Origin: Camarhynchus parvulus
Taxonomy: Eukaryota; Chordata; Aves; Passeriformes; Thraupidae
Direction: 5' to 3'
Length of the DNA: 64,000 nt
Assembly (NCBI RefSeq): GCF_901933205.1
Contig: NC_044591.1
Coordinates: 682,001 to 746,000, forward strand
The notes beneath the pieces were generated by a model, which ran no database searches, was not told the DNA's origin, and saw only the letters and a list, made by a program, of their open reading frames with translations. Position numbers and translations under genes: made by a program. Of this stretch, positions 16,786 through 31,469 are shown piece by piece. The first letter of the stretch is position 1, and every line of letters begins with the position of its first letter.

Positions 16786-19700
16786 CTGTGGGAGGGAGAA
16801 AACACCACAGGGCTGGAGGTGAGCTGTGTGGTGAAACCACTGAAGGGGTCGTGGAGGAGGAGAGATCACAAAACACGACCTGAGTGCCCTCGTGGTTAAA
16901 AAATGGCCCAAAAAGGTGAATTTCAGCTCCTCTCCTGGCTAAATCAAACCCCAAACCCTCTCCTAGAACAGCCACGACTCCAACACAGGGCTAGAAGGAG
17001 TTGATGGAACAGCCACAATGGTTTTAGCAACCATGACAATATTCAGAACGCAGCTGTTGCTCCTCAGCTGGTCCAAGCAGCGAGCAGGAGCCTTGTCACC
17101 TCTGCAGACACAAGTGCCATCGTCCCTCCTCTGTGTCACAGCTCCTGCCAAGGCCACAGCACGGGAGTGACCATCCAAACCTTCCAGCTCCTGCTCTTCC
17201 AGCTGCTCATGTCACGATTCTGAGGAATTTTTATGTTTTATTATGTGTCTGGAGGGAGTTCTCCACGCCTGGAGCACAGCTCTGCCTAAGGAATGCTGCA
17301 AATTGCTGGAAACATGGCAAAACCCCAGCTTTCCAGCAGGTCCTTGTCAGCAAAGTGCCACACTGTGGATTTCCTCCTGAGCTGCATCCGTAGGGTGAAT
17401 GAAGGGCTTTCACTTGGCTTTGTCTTCCAGCAATGATTCCGGTGCTGAAGGGATTGTTTCAAGGGATTGGCAAGGAGGGGGGAGAAAGGAAACAAGGGAC
17501 TATCCAGTTATTGTTCATGCAGGAAGTCCCCAAAGCTCTGGACGCTGGAGCAGGAAGGTCACAGCTGGGGAAACACTCCTGGATTCCATGCTCGGTGTCT
17601 CTGAAAGCTTCCAGCCCATGGAAGTTGTTTTTCCACTTCATCACCTCTTAAATCAGGAGTTTCCAGTCAGGAAGAAGGGAGAGGTTTGGATCCACAACAC
17701 CAGGCACCCCCAGCTCCTGTTCCTTCCAGCGATCAGTGGTCAGAGGGAGCCTCCTCCTGTCAGCTGCGGGTGCCAGCAACACTGAGGGAAGGATCTTCCT
17801 CCCAGGGATTCACTCAGCTTCCACAGGCATTCCCTTCCAGTGGGGATGAGAGGCCAGGACCTCTCTGACAGCGTTGGATCACGCACAGAGAGAGGAAGTT
17901 CCACTCCATTTTGTTGCTGCACTGATCTCCCTGCCCTGGCTTTCCCCCAGCCCTCCAAACTCGCCCAGCCTGTCCCAAAATACATCCTTGACAGCCAGAA
18001 AAAAAACAGTACTTGGGTCAAGATACTGCACAGCATGGCCCAGTGTGGTTTGCAAAGCTCTGGGGAAATGGGGGAGCATTTTCCCTGCAGGGTAAACAAG
18101 GCTGTGTTCTGTGCTCACAGACCTGAGGAATCCTGACAGTTCCATGCACTGAAAGGGTATTTTGGGGAATTTGTGGGAGGCACTTTGCATCTGAACGATG
18201 ATTTTTAACGTTCCAGGATTGGACTTGTCTCAGCTTTGCTCCCCAGCTTTGAGAAGGAAGTAAAAATCCAGGAAACTCAACTCCTTCCCAAAAAACCTTC
18301 CTATTTTCTGTGGTGCCCCCTGTAATGCTCTCTACACCCACACCCAGCAGCCAATGTCACCTTTACCCACTAAAACACCTGACTCTGAGGTTTAACAATC
18401 CCAAACACCTGGACCCAACCCTCAGGAGTGGTGCCTGAGCTCACCTCTGTGCTGCAGGGAGCAGAGATACCCAGAGGATCGAGGGCCAGAGGGTTGAGTC
18501 TGTCCTCCAGAGATTTCCCCTTTCCAGGTGTTCAGGTCAGTCTCTACGCAGCCATCCTGGGAAAAATGGGGTGGAAAAACTCAATTTTAAACCTCCACTC
18601 TTGGGTGCTGAAGGTGCAAAATCCCTGATGCAGGACTGGGCATCCTCTGATTTCCTCTCAGGGGAGACAATTCCCCTCCTGACCTCCCCCCGACGAGGTT
18701 GTTGAGTCTCTCATTATCCAATTAATCATGCAGAAGTTCATTATGAGCCCACCCACGCCCTCCACACAGATAAATACAGCAGCTGCAGTCCCAGGGAGCT
18801 TCCCACGCCAGCTCTGCTAAGCACTCTCACTAATTAGCAACATTACCTCTCCCCTTCCCTGCCACGTGAACACCTACCTCCTACCTATTAAAACACCCCA
18901 AACCTCCCTGACTTGGAAAAAGCAGTGAGTTAAACACTGCCTTTCCAGGCTGTCAGCAGCCAGCCATCCATGCTGGGAGGATGAAAGGGAAGAGGGGGTT
19001 TGTTTCCTACCCACCGTCATCTCCCGCCTCGTGCGTCAGCTCGGGGAACAGCGCGGCCCCAACCCTCGCTGCCTCTGCCCACAGGGCTCTGTCCTCATTT
19101 CCAGCAACAGATCCTGCAACGGTTTTCGTGAAAAAAGTCAAGTCTGGAGCTGATCTGAGCACAGCAGCTCCATAGCACAATAATAATACAGATCGTGGAA
19201 CAGGGAAGGGCTGCAGAGCTTGTGGAAGGCGAGCTGTGAGAGGGGAAATGATCATAAAGGGGAAAAAAAGTGGTGAAAATGAAAAAAAATGAGAAAGACA
19301 AGAGGAGAAGGACATCCTGGACCCCCCACAGGGAACAGAGATCCTGAGGACACCTTGGTTATTTGGATTTCAGGCTTATGGGTGTGCTGGTGCTGCTCGG
19401 TACACCAGGACATCACCTGAGCCTGAGATCTGCCCTGAAACCCCTCCTGTGTCTGCAGTGCCCAGGGATGACCAGCCCTTGTCTCCCTGGGGAAAAACAC
19501 CCTTTGGAATGCTGGCTGAGCGCTGAAAACTAAGGAAATGCGTCTGGTCCAGGAAATGTGTCACCCGTGCCGGCCCGCAGAGGGCACGGACAGCCAGGAG
19601 GGGCTGTCACCTCTCCAGGACGGGGGAAAATCGCGTTTTTCCTTGTGGTTTCCCCGTCCCTGAGGTGCAGGGATGTGGCTGGCGCTGGCTCGGGGCTGTG

Positions 19701-20340
19701 ACCCCCATTCCCCAACATCGCGAGGATCTCTGGGTGGCCCGAGGGGACGGTGATGCCCCAAGCCCGGGGGACACACGGCTTCGTCCATGGCCTGGCCCCG
19801 AGTCACCTCACGGCTGGGGGGGTGACACAGCGGACAGGGACACCCCGGGCAGGGGGGCGGCCAGGAGCCCCTCCGTGCCCTTACGACAACCACGAGCCCC
19901 CTGCTCCCCTCACGACATCCAGAAGCCCCATTCCCCTCACGACAGCCCCCGCTGCCCCTCACGACAGCCACCAACCCCCATTCCCCTCATGACAACCAGG
20001 ACCCCCCGCTCCCCTCGCAGCAGCCAACAAGCCCTGGCGATATCCCGCAGCCCCTCGTTCCTACCGCGACAACCCCCCGTTCCCCCCACGACGGCCGGCA
20101 GCACCCCGTTTCCCAGGGCCCGCCAACAGGACCGCCCCCCCGCCCCCCACCCCAGCGAACCGGGAACCGCGCACCGGGGTGACCCCAGCGGCTCCGTTAC
20201 CCCACAGGCAGCGAGCCAGGCCGCAGCTTACTCCCCTCCCAGCGCCCGTGTCCTACTCAGCCCTCTCCCCAGCCCCTCCAGCGCTCTCCCGGGGCCCCCG
20301 TGCCGCACCTGCCATGCCGGGCCCGGCGGGGCCTCACCCG
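16786..20340 (-). other. ZBTB17 intron 1 (inferred), no other gene seen
   Basis: Between the coding start exon (acceptor at 16786-16787) and the CpG promoter. Mostly unique sequence with no recognisable protein. It holds an AT-rich block near 18690-18860 with several TAAT cores, and near 19870-20100 a ~27-bp GC-rich minisatellite (CCCCTCACGACAGCC units). Confidence 0.55.
19870..20100. repeat. CCCCTCACGACA minisatellite next to the ZBTB17 promoter
   Basis: About eight degenerate units of CCCCATTCCCCTCACGACA type with a period near 27 bp, at the edge of the CpG island. Confidence 0.65.
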
Positions 20341-20500
20341 CGGCCCGCGGCCCTCACCGTGACACCGAGCAGACAAAGGGCGCCGCCATCTTGGCGCCGG
20401 GCGGAAGCGGCGTCGCCCCGGCCCGCCCAGCGGCGGTGGCGTCACTGCGCGTGCGCGGCTGGGCAGGGTCACCTTCCCGCCCCTTCCCGCCGCAGAGGCG
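20341..20500 (-). promoter_or_regulatory. ZBTB17: ZBTB17 CpG promoter and non-coding exon 1
   Basis: CpG-dense block with a minus-strand YY1-type element (CAAGATGGCGGC, complement at 20383-20394) and an adjacent ETS-like GCTTCCGCC. On the minus strand a donor GTGTCACG/GTGAGG puts the end of a non-coding first exon at 20358. YY1 sites of this kind typically sit just downstream of the start of housekeeping genes. The exact transcription start is not determinable from sequence alone. Confidence 0.65.
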
Positions 20501-20519
20501 CCGCCATGACAGTGGGGGG

Positions 20520-20830
20520 TGGTGCTGAGCGGCTCAGAGCAGCCATGAGGGGCCATGAGGGACAGAGGGGACCATGAGGGACAGAGGGGACCATGAGGGG
20601 CCCAGAGGGGTGTCCAGAGGAGCCATGAGGGACCATGAGGGACAGAGGGGGGCCATGAGGGACAGAGGGGGGCCATGAGGGGCTGAGGGGAGCCATGAGG
20701 GACAGAGGGGGGCCATGAGGGACAGAGAGGGGCCATGAGGGGCCAAGGGGAGCCATGAGGGGCCATGTGAGAAAGAGGGGGGCCATGAAGGACCAAGGGG
20801 AGCCATGAGGGGCCAAGGGAGGCCAAGCGC
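20520..20830. repeat. GCCATGAGGG minisatellite, block 1
   Basis: Tandem variants of GGGGCCATGAGGGACAGAG, about 15 copies with a period near 20-30 bp. Gives long meaningless ORFs on both strands. Confidence 0.85.
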
Positions 20831-20869
20831 AGCTGTGAGGCTTGAAGGTCCCAGTGCCAGCGCTGCCAC

Positions 20870-21085
20870 CATGTTCTTCACTAGCCGTGTTGCCAGCCAC
20901 CACATCACCTCTGCTTAAACACCCCCGAGGTGGTGAATCCACTGCTGTCCCAGTGCCTGACCACCCACCATGAAGGAATTCACCGTATATCTAACATAAA
21001 CCTCCCTTGCCACAACTTGATGTCGTTCCTCTTTTCCTGTCACTTGTTCTCTTGGCTCCATCCTTCTGTCAGGAAGAAGGTTCCC
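20870..21085 (-). mobile_element. CR1 LINE fragment
   Basis: Plus strand reads GAGGTGGTGAATCCACTGCT, CCAGTGCCTGACCACCC, GAAGGAATTCACCGTATATC, ACAACTTGATGTCGTTCCTC and TCCTGTCACTTGTT, matching the complement of a more internal part of a CR1 3' region. Confidence 0.7.
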
Positions 21086-21560
21086 TGTTGTTGGAAATAA
21101 TACAAATTTCCTAACTAATTTTTAATTTGTTGTTTTAATTCATTGTGAGCAGCACCCACTTTTGGCCAGTACTAGTTTAAGTTTCTACAAAGACTCTTGT
21201 TACTCAGATCATTATTCACCCAAACCTTAAGTTTGTTAAAACTAACCCTGACAAGCTTCAGTAAAGCCAAAAGTGTTCGAAGGTTGGATGTCTTACATCT
21301 TAAATTTATGGTCCTTCAAGGACATTGGAGTAACCAGAAAATACAGAGGACATTAAGGCCTGGAAAGCTGGAGAAGATGATAAAAGGACTATAGAAATCA
21401 ATAACCAATAGAGGACAGCATGCTAATTAATTAAGAGAATTATGTGACCTAGAACCAATGAACATTAATTTATTTGTTTGCTTAAAATGTATAAATAAGT
21501 GAAAAAGTTTTGTATGGGCTACAAGGGTACCTCGATCCTCTTGTCCCGATCACTGAAAAA
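21086..21560 (+). mobile_element. Probable solo LTR of an avian endogenous retrovirus
   Basis: AT-rich block abutting the CR1 fragment, opening TGTTGGAAATAATAC and containing a TATA-like TGTATAAATAAG near 21490 followed by a GT-rich stretch. The size and layout resemble avian ERV LTRs, but I could not define a matching 3' terminus or a target-site duplication, so boundaries are approximate. No gag, pol or env sequence is present. Confidence 0.45.
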
Positions 21561-21616
21561 GAGTTTAAACACGCCCCAAAAACCTGGGTTTTTCCCCAGC
21601 TTTCCTGCCACGAACC

Positions 21617-22022
21617 AGCTGCTGTGGGGTGTGTTTGGGGCCGGGCTGAGCCCTCTGCTCACCTCCCCTGTCCCAAAGCGATTCGGGCAGAAATAGGGAA
21701 AGAGGGGAGCCATGAGGGGAGCCATGAGGGGAGCCATGAGGGGCCATGAGGGGAGCCATGAGGGGAGCCATGAGGAGAGCCATGAGGGGAGCCATGAGGG
21801 GCCAAGGGGAGCCATGAGGGGCCAAGGGGAGCCATGAGGGGAGCCATGAGGGGAGCCATGAGGGGAGCCATGAGGGGCCAAGGGGAGCCATGAGGGGAGC
21901 CATGAGGGGCCATGAGGGGTGCTGCTGTGGGGTGTGTTTGGGGCCGGGCTGAGCCGGCCCTTCGTCCTCTGCTCACCTCCCCTGTCTCAAAGCCATTCGG
22001 GCAGAAAACAGGGCAGAAATAG
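21617..22022. repeat. GAGCCATGAGGGG minisatellite, block 2, bracketed by a ~90-bp direct repeat
   Basis: A segment starting GCTGCTGTGGGGTGTGTTTG and ending near ATTCGGGCAGAAA occurs at about 21617-21697 and again at about 21923-22020. Between them (21703-21920) are about 15 units of GGGGAGCCATGA, the same family as block 1. Confidence 0.8.
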
Positions 22023-23110
22023 GGCGGTTTTCCCATTTCCCTCCGCCTGTCTCCGCACCTCCCTGGGCCAAGGCCGCTAGATGGCAGCCAGCGACCGCCG
22101 CTGGGCCCCGGGCTGGCTTCGGGCCGGAGCCGCCGCGTCCCTGCCCGGGGCCCGACGGGCGCTGCCCTCCCCGGCTGCCCGAGCCTTCACCACCTCAGCC
22201 ATCATCGCTTTCAGCCCTTTTTGCCGCAGGGGGATTGCCCTGAGCGCCGTGCCTGGGCCGCTGCCAGGCTGCTGCAGGCAGTCACGGGCGGAGCAGCAAC
22301 ACGAGCCGGGCTGTGTAGCCATAAACAGGCGCTGCTGCCCCAGCGGGCGCCTCGCTGTTGTGGGTACACACAGGGACACAGAGCCAGGCCCTTCCTCCCT
22401 CAGAACGAGCCCTTCCTCGCCCAGAACGAGCCCTTCCTCCCTCAGAACGAGCCCTTGGCTCTGGGGCCGGCATCCCGGCCTTGGGGCATCCCCAGGGTGC
22501 TGGGTGAGGGTGGGCGAGGGGAGGAGGAGGAGGAGGAGGGTTTGGTGCCCTTCCAGGTGGGTCGGCAGCCGGACAGCTGAGGGAATGGCTCTGAAATAGA
22601 GCTTCGGGGAAGAGATGAGTCACTCCAGGCTGGAAATAAACAGGGCAGCGGGCGCCCGAGCGGCTCCTGGTGCGGGTTTTTGTGGGGATGGCGGAATATC
22701 CCTTACCGAGACACCCCTCGGGTCAGAACCCGCGCCCCTTTTTGAGGGTAAAGCATCAGGGAAACGTCAAAAAACAGAGAAGGCGGCAGTCGGACGTTCT
22801 CAATAATTTATCCCAAGCTCTATATACAAAGACAAGCTCTGGCAGAGGGTTGGGAAGGGAACCTGGCTCCCGGCAGGATTCTTGGCACGCTGGATCTCCC
22901 CCCTCAACACGCGCCAGCTAAAAATTGCCGGAGCTGGGACTCCCCTCCGGAATTTCTCCGGTGGGTGACGGGATGCGTTCAGCACAGGTCTGACCCCACT
23001 CTGGAGGGAGCCTTCCCATTCCCTACCCCACATCCCACCTCCTTCCCAAATCACCCATTTAATTAGCGAGGGAGGGAAAGGAGAGGGGGGGAAAGGAGCC
23101 CCCCGACCCC
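22023..23110. other. Intergenic GC-rich tract and HSPB7 3' side, no gene identified
   Basis: CpG-rich sequence at about 22075-22600 with a short direct repeat (CAGAACGAGCCCTTCCT, three copies near 22400-22455). Plus-strand ORFs do not resemble any protein I know. About 22800-23110 is probably HSPB7 3'UTR; a variant ATTAAA lies on the minus strand near 23057-23062. Confidence 0.4.
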
Positions 23111-23787
23111 TCAGATCTTGATCTCAGTCCGGAAGGTTTGCTGGACGTGCTCGGAGTGCTTGGCCGGCCGGCGCTGAGCCCGGATGGTCAACATCCCATT
23201 GTCCCCCAGCGAGGATGACACGGATGTGGGGTCCACATCTTCGGGCAGCTGGCACTTGTGGGTGAAGGTGTTCATGACAGTGCCATCCGTGGCCAACTGG
23301 GAGAAAAAAATGGGTGAAAAGAGGCGATTTTGGGGTGCAAATGGAATGGGGACTCATTATTCCCCATTATTAATTAATGGTGAATTAAACCCTCCTGGGG
23401 TTGTGGCCGCAGCTGTTTGGGAATTGGGTGGGAGCTGGGGAGTCCCCACACCCCCAGTGAGGATTTTGGGGTCCCCCGCTTTGGGGGTGAGCAGGGAAGG
23501 GGGGGAGCACTCACCTTCTCGGCGTGCACCTCGATCTGGTTGTTGGAGGTGGTGACGATGATGTCCTCGGGCGCGAAGTCGCTGACGTCCACCGTGAACT
23601 GATAGGTGTTCCCCAGGGTCTTCACCACGCCCGTGTTACCGGGGCGAGCTGCTGGGCAGGGTTTGGGGGGGTCACAGCCACGGCTTGCCCAGGATCCCCC
23701 CCAAATGCCTCCCGGGTGCGCCCCAAACTCACCTGGGAACCCCAAAGTCTCTCCGTGGGGCCGGACAAAGCTCCCGAAAAGCTCCAT
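23111..23787 (-). CDS. HSPB7: HSPB7 (cvHSP), small heat-shock protein
   Basis: Cardiac and skeletal muscle small heat-shock protein that associates with sarcomeric filamin and prevents protein aggregation. Minus-strand exons: 23733-23787, 23515-23648, 23111-23296, giving 124 aa. The alpha-crystallin domain spans about residues 26-108 with [31 protein letters not shown] and [11 protein letters not shown]; the C-terminus TFRTEIKI is diagnostic for HSPB7. The start ATG at 23785-23787 has a strong ACCATGG context; the upstream frame has no earlier ATG before a stop near 23960, so the protein is shorter than human HSPB7 (about 170 aa) and lacks its serine-rich N-terminus unless a further exon exists. 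The exon 2 acceptor is a NAGNAG (CAGCAG), which could add one residue. Confidence 0.93.
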
Positions 23788-24352
23788 GGTGCCGGCGGGC
23801 GAGGGTTTCACCTTCAGCCGCCGCTTGCCCCCACCCGCGACCCCCAGCTCCCGCCGGGGGGATGAGCGGAACCCCCTTCCTCGCTCTCCTGCCGGCGAAG
23901 GCGACGCCGGATCGGTTATTTCGGGATATTTCGACTTGACGAGCTTTTTAAAGCCTCGTTAAGGCTCCCGGCCGCCTGCCAGACCTCTCGTAAAACCGGC
24001 TAAATTTAGGTCTTGCGCCGGAGACGGTGGAAATTTTTCCCCTCTCCGTTCCCCCCCCCCAGCTCAACGCCATGGAATGCGATGCCTATTATTAAGGAAT
24101 AATCATGATAATTAATTAAAATACTTATTAAATCCTCCCCGCCGCGGGATGTACGTTGGGACTGGGAGCTGGAGGGTGGCGGAGGGGGGAGGAAACCCGG
24201 CTCGCTCCGGCCCGAGCGGGTCCGTCGGATTCGTCAAGGTCGTTTTTAATGAGCTCGTTTGCAAACTCAGTCGGGCAGCGGAGGCCGAGGCGGGAGGACG
24301 GGTCAGGGGTGCTACAAAAAAGGGGGTGCGGTCCACCTGAAACGTCCCCGGG
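23788..24352. promoter_or_regulatory. Head-to-head HSPB7-CLCNK intergenic promoter region
   Basis: About 565 bp separate the two start codons, so both promoters must lie here or in unseen upstream exons. A minus-strand TTTAAAAAG (complement about 23943-23953), about 160 bp from the HSPB7 ATG, is a possible TATA element. An AT-rich patch at 24080-24130 lies nearer CLCNK. No experimental start sites are implied. Confidence 0.45.
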
Positions 24353-29154
<4,802 letters not shown>

Positions 29155-29275
29155 TGACATTTTGGGACCACAGGGGACCCTCCCCACCGATGTCCCCATG
29201 AAAAGAGGGGGAGTCCTGACTCCCCTGGCAGTGTGGGGGTCTGGGCTGGGGGCATCGGTTGTGCATTAAACCATC
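29155..29275 (+). other. CLCNK 3'UTR and poly(A) signal
   Basis: Short 3'UTR with the variant signal ATTAAA at 29265-29270. Confidence 0.6.
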
Positions 29276-29519
29276 GACCCATCAGTGCTTCCTCCCCCTC
29301 CTCCTCCTCCTCCTCTTTCTCCAGCCCTGCTGGTTTCTTCTGGTGGGGGTCACCCCCTCCTAAACCCAAGAACAACATTTAAAACCACCCAAATCACCCC
29401 AAAACTGCCCAGGACGTGCACTGAAGTGCCCCAGTCTCTGTGACACCTCCTGTGCCCCCCTACTAAAGTTATCAGCACATAATTATCCTCATTTTAATTA
29501 CTGCAATTAATCAGTGACC

Positions 29520-30430
29520 CCGAAATCCAGGGGGAATGGGGGCCCGAGTTCCCCCAGCTCTTCGGTGTCCCTGGACTGGAGCACAGCGGGTTTGGGCGGC
29601 GCATCGGGCGCTAACAAAGCCGTAATTAAGCCTGAGGGGTTAATTGGGCGCGGCGGGGCAGGTTGGGCAGGGCGGGCATGCCCGGGCCCGGCGCAGGATG
29701 GGTGAAGCGGGGTCAGCGCCAGGGAGACACCCCAAAAGTGGGGCAGGAGCTGGGCTGGGCTCCGGGCTGGGCGCTGGGAGCGGGGCTGGGCTGCGGCACT
29801 CACGGGAGGAGCGAGGGGAGCAGGGGAAGGGTCCGCAGCCCCCCGATCGCCCGGGGCGGGGTGGGTGGGTGGTCAGCGGGCAGCAGCACCCCCAGCCGTG
29901 CCCGTCGCCCCAAAAGCCCCGCTGTCGCCGTGCCTCAGTTTCCCCGTGGCTTCCCCAGCCCGTGGGCTCCTTGCCCGGCCCCGCCCTGGCACACAGGCGA
30001 CCGGGGGGTGCCAGGGCCAGCCCAGGGTGTCCCCCCCGATCCGGCCCAGCCCGGGGTGTCCCCCCCTATCCGGCCCCTCCCGGGCGCCGCCGGACTTTGA
30101 GCCGCGATCGACGCCGGCGCCGGGGCTGAGCCCGACAGACTCGTGACACCCACGGGTCAAAGTGCCCCCAAACGGGGTGAAAATCCCCCAAACCCGCGGC
30201 TTTCGCAGCGCGATGTTGGTCCGCCCTCACCTCCCACCCGTCCCTTATTATGGTTTGGGGCAGAAAAAAATGTCAAACCCGTTTTTTTCCGGCGTTTTCC
30301 TACCCAGTCATTTGCAGGCTCCGGGCAGCCGGCGCGGCCGGGCTTTGGCTTCGGGGAGCGGCGGGGGATGAAAAGGCCAAATTCCTCCTGGGTTTTGCTG
30401 GGGAAAGGGGCCCCGGATGGGAAACACTCC
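29520..30430. other. Orphan CpG-rich block between CLCNK and EPHA2
   Basis: CpG-dense promoter-like sequence (for example GGGCGCGGCGGGGC near 29645 and GATCGACGCCGGCGCCGGGG near 30108) without any ORF that I can assign. In human this interval holds FAM131C; none of its protein sequence was recognised here. It could be a promoter of a missed small-exon gene, an enhancer or a relic. Confidence 0.4.
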
Positions 30431-30474
30431 CGGAGCTCTGTGAAACCCCTTAAAATCCCTGATAACCCCCGAAA

Positions 30475-30870
30475 AACTGTAAGCCCCTTTAAAAACCCTC
30501 TTTAACTTATTTAAACCCCCTTAAAAATCCTCTTTAACTCATTTAAACCCCCATTAAAACCCCTAAACCCTCTCACTTTTAAAACCCCTTTAACCCCCCA
30601 AAATCCCTAAATAAATCCCTTAAAAAACATTAAGCCTCCCTAAAAAATAACTTAAAACCCCTTTAAAGCCCCCAACGTCCTTACAAACCCTGATAACTCC
30701 TTAAAAAACCTTAAAATGCCTAAAAACCCCCAAAACTTTAAACCTCCTTAACTCCCCCTTAATGCCCCCCAAAACCTTTAAAAACCCTTAAAACACCTTA
30801 GGAAAACCCTTTAAAACCCTTTTACAATCCTTTAAATGCCCTTAAAACCCATAAAATATAGGGGAAACCC
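30475..30870. repeat. Degenerate CCTTTAAAA-type simple repeat
   Basis: Roughly 400 bp of irregular AAACCCCTTTAAAACCC and CCTTAAAA words, abruptly different from the CpG block before it. No coding content. Confidence 0.75.
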
Positions 30871-30953
30871 CCTCTCTTTGTCCCCCAAATTCCCTCAATC
30901 ACTGTGAACCAGTGGGAAAACACAATATTCTAGAAAACCAAAAAGCACAGATT

Positions 30954-31469
30954 TTTATTCAAAACCCCACAAAAATCCCCATAAATCTATGAAAAAATGG
31001 AGGGAAAAAAGCATCCGAGCTGGGTTTTTTTAATTTCCCCCTTTTTTCTCTCCCAAACCTGACACGACCTTTAATTCCTCGCAATAAATATACAAAAATA
31101 GAATAAATTAGGTTAAAAAATACAAGGCAACACTGGCAGATCAGCAATAAAGGGCAAAAAAACCACCCAAAAACCTGGTGGGAGAGGAATAAATAGGGAG
31201 AAAAAAAGCAAAAATAAATCAGTTTTGGGACTGAGCCCTTTTTTTCTTGAAATGTGGGGGAAAAATAAGAAGAAAAATCCCTCCCCCAGTTCCAAACAAG
31301 CTTGAAATTCCATTTTTTTAGGGGGGAGGGAAGGGGCAGCACCCGTTTCATCCCCATGTGTGGGGACAATACCAATAACACTATAAAAAAACCCTTAATA
31401 ATTACAGAAATAATAAATAAACCCCTCGGGGAGGAGGGGGGGTTGCCGTGGAGTTCTGGGGGTGTGGGG
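30954..31469 (-). other. EPHA2: EPHA2 3'UTR and poly(A) signal
   Basis: AT-rich tract downstream of the EPHA2 stop on the minus strand, ending with AATAAA at 30954-30959. Several alternative AATAAA words occur upstream (for example near 31405-31420). Confidence 0.6.

Noticed and set aside
21086..21560. Complete endogenous retrovirus
   Set aside because: Only LTR-like sequence is present, with no internal retroviral coding sequence and no second LTR nearby.
22081..22599. 172-residue plus-strand ORF starting MAASDRRWAPGW in a CpG-rich block
   Set aside because: No recognisable family, no splice evidence, and explained by GC-rich composition; cannot be supported as a gene.
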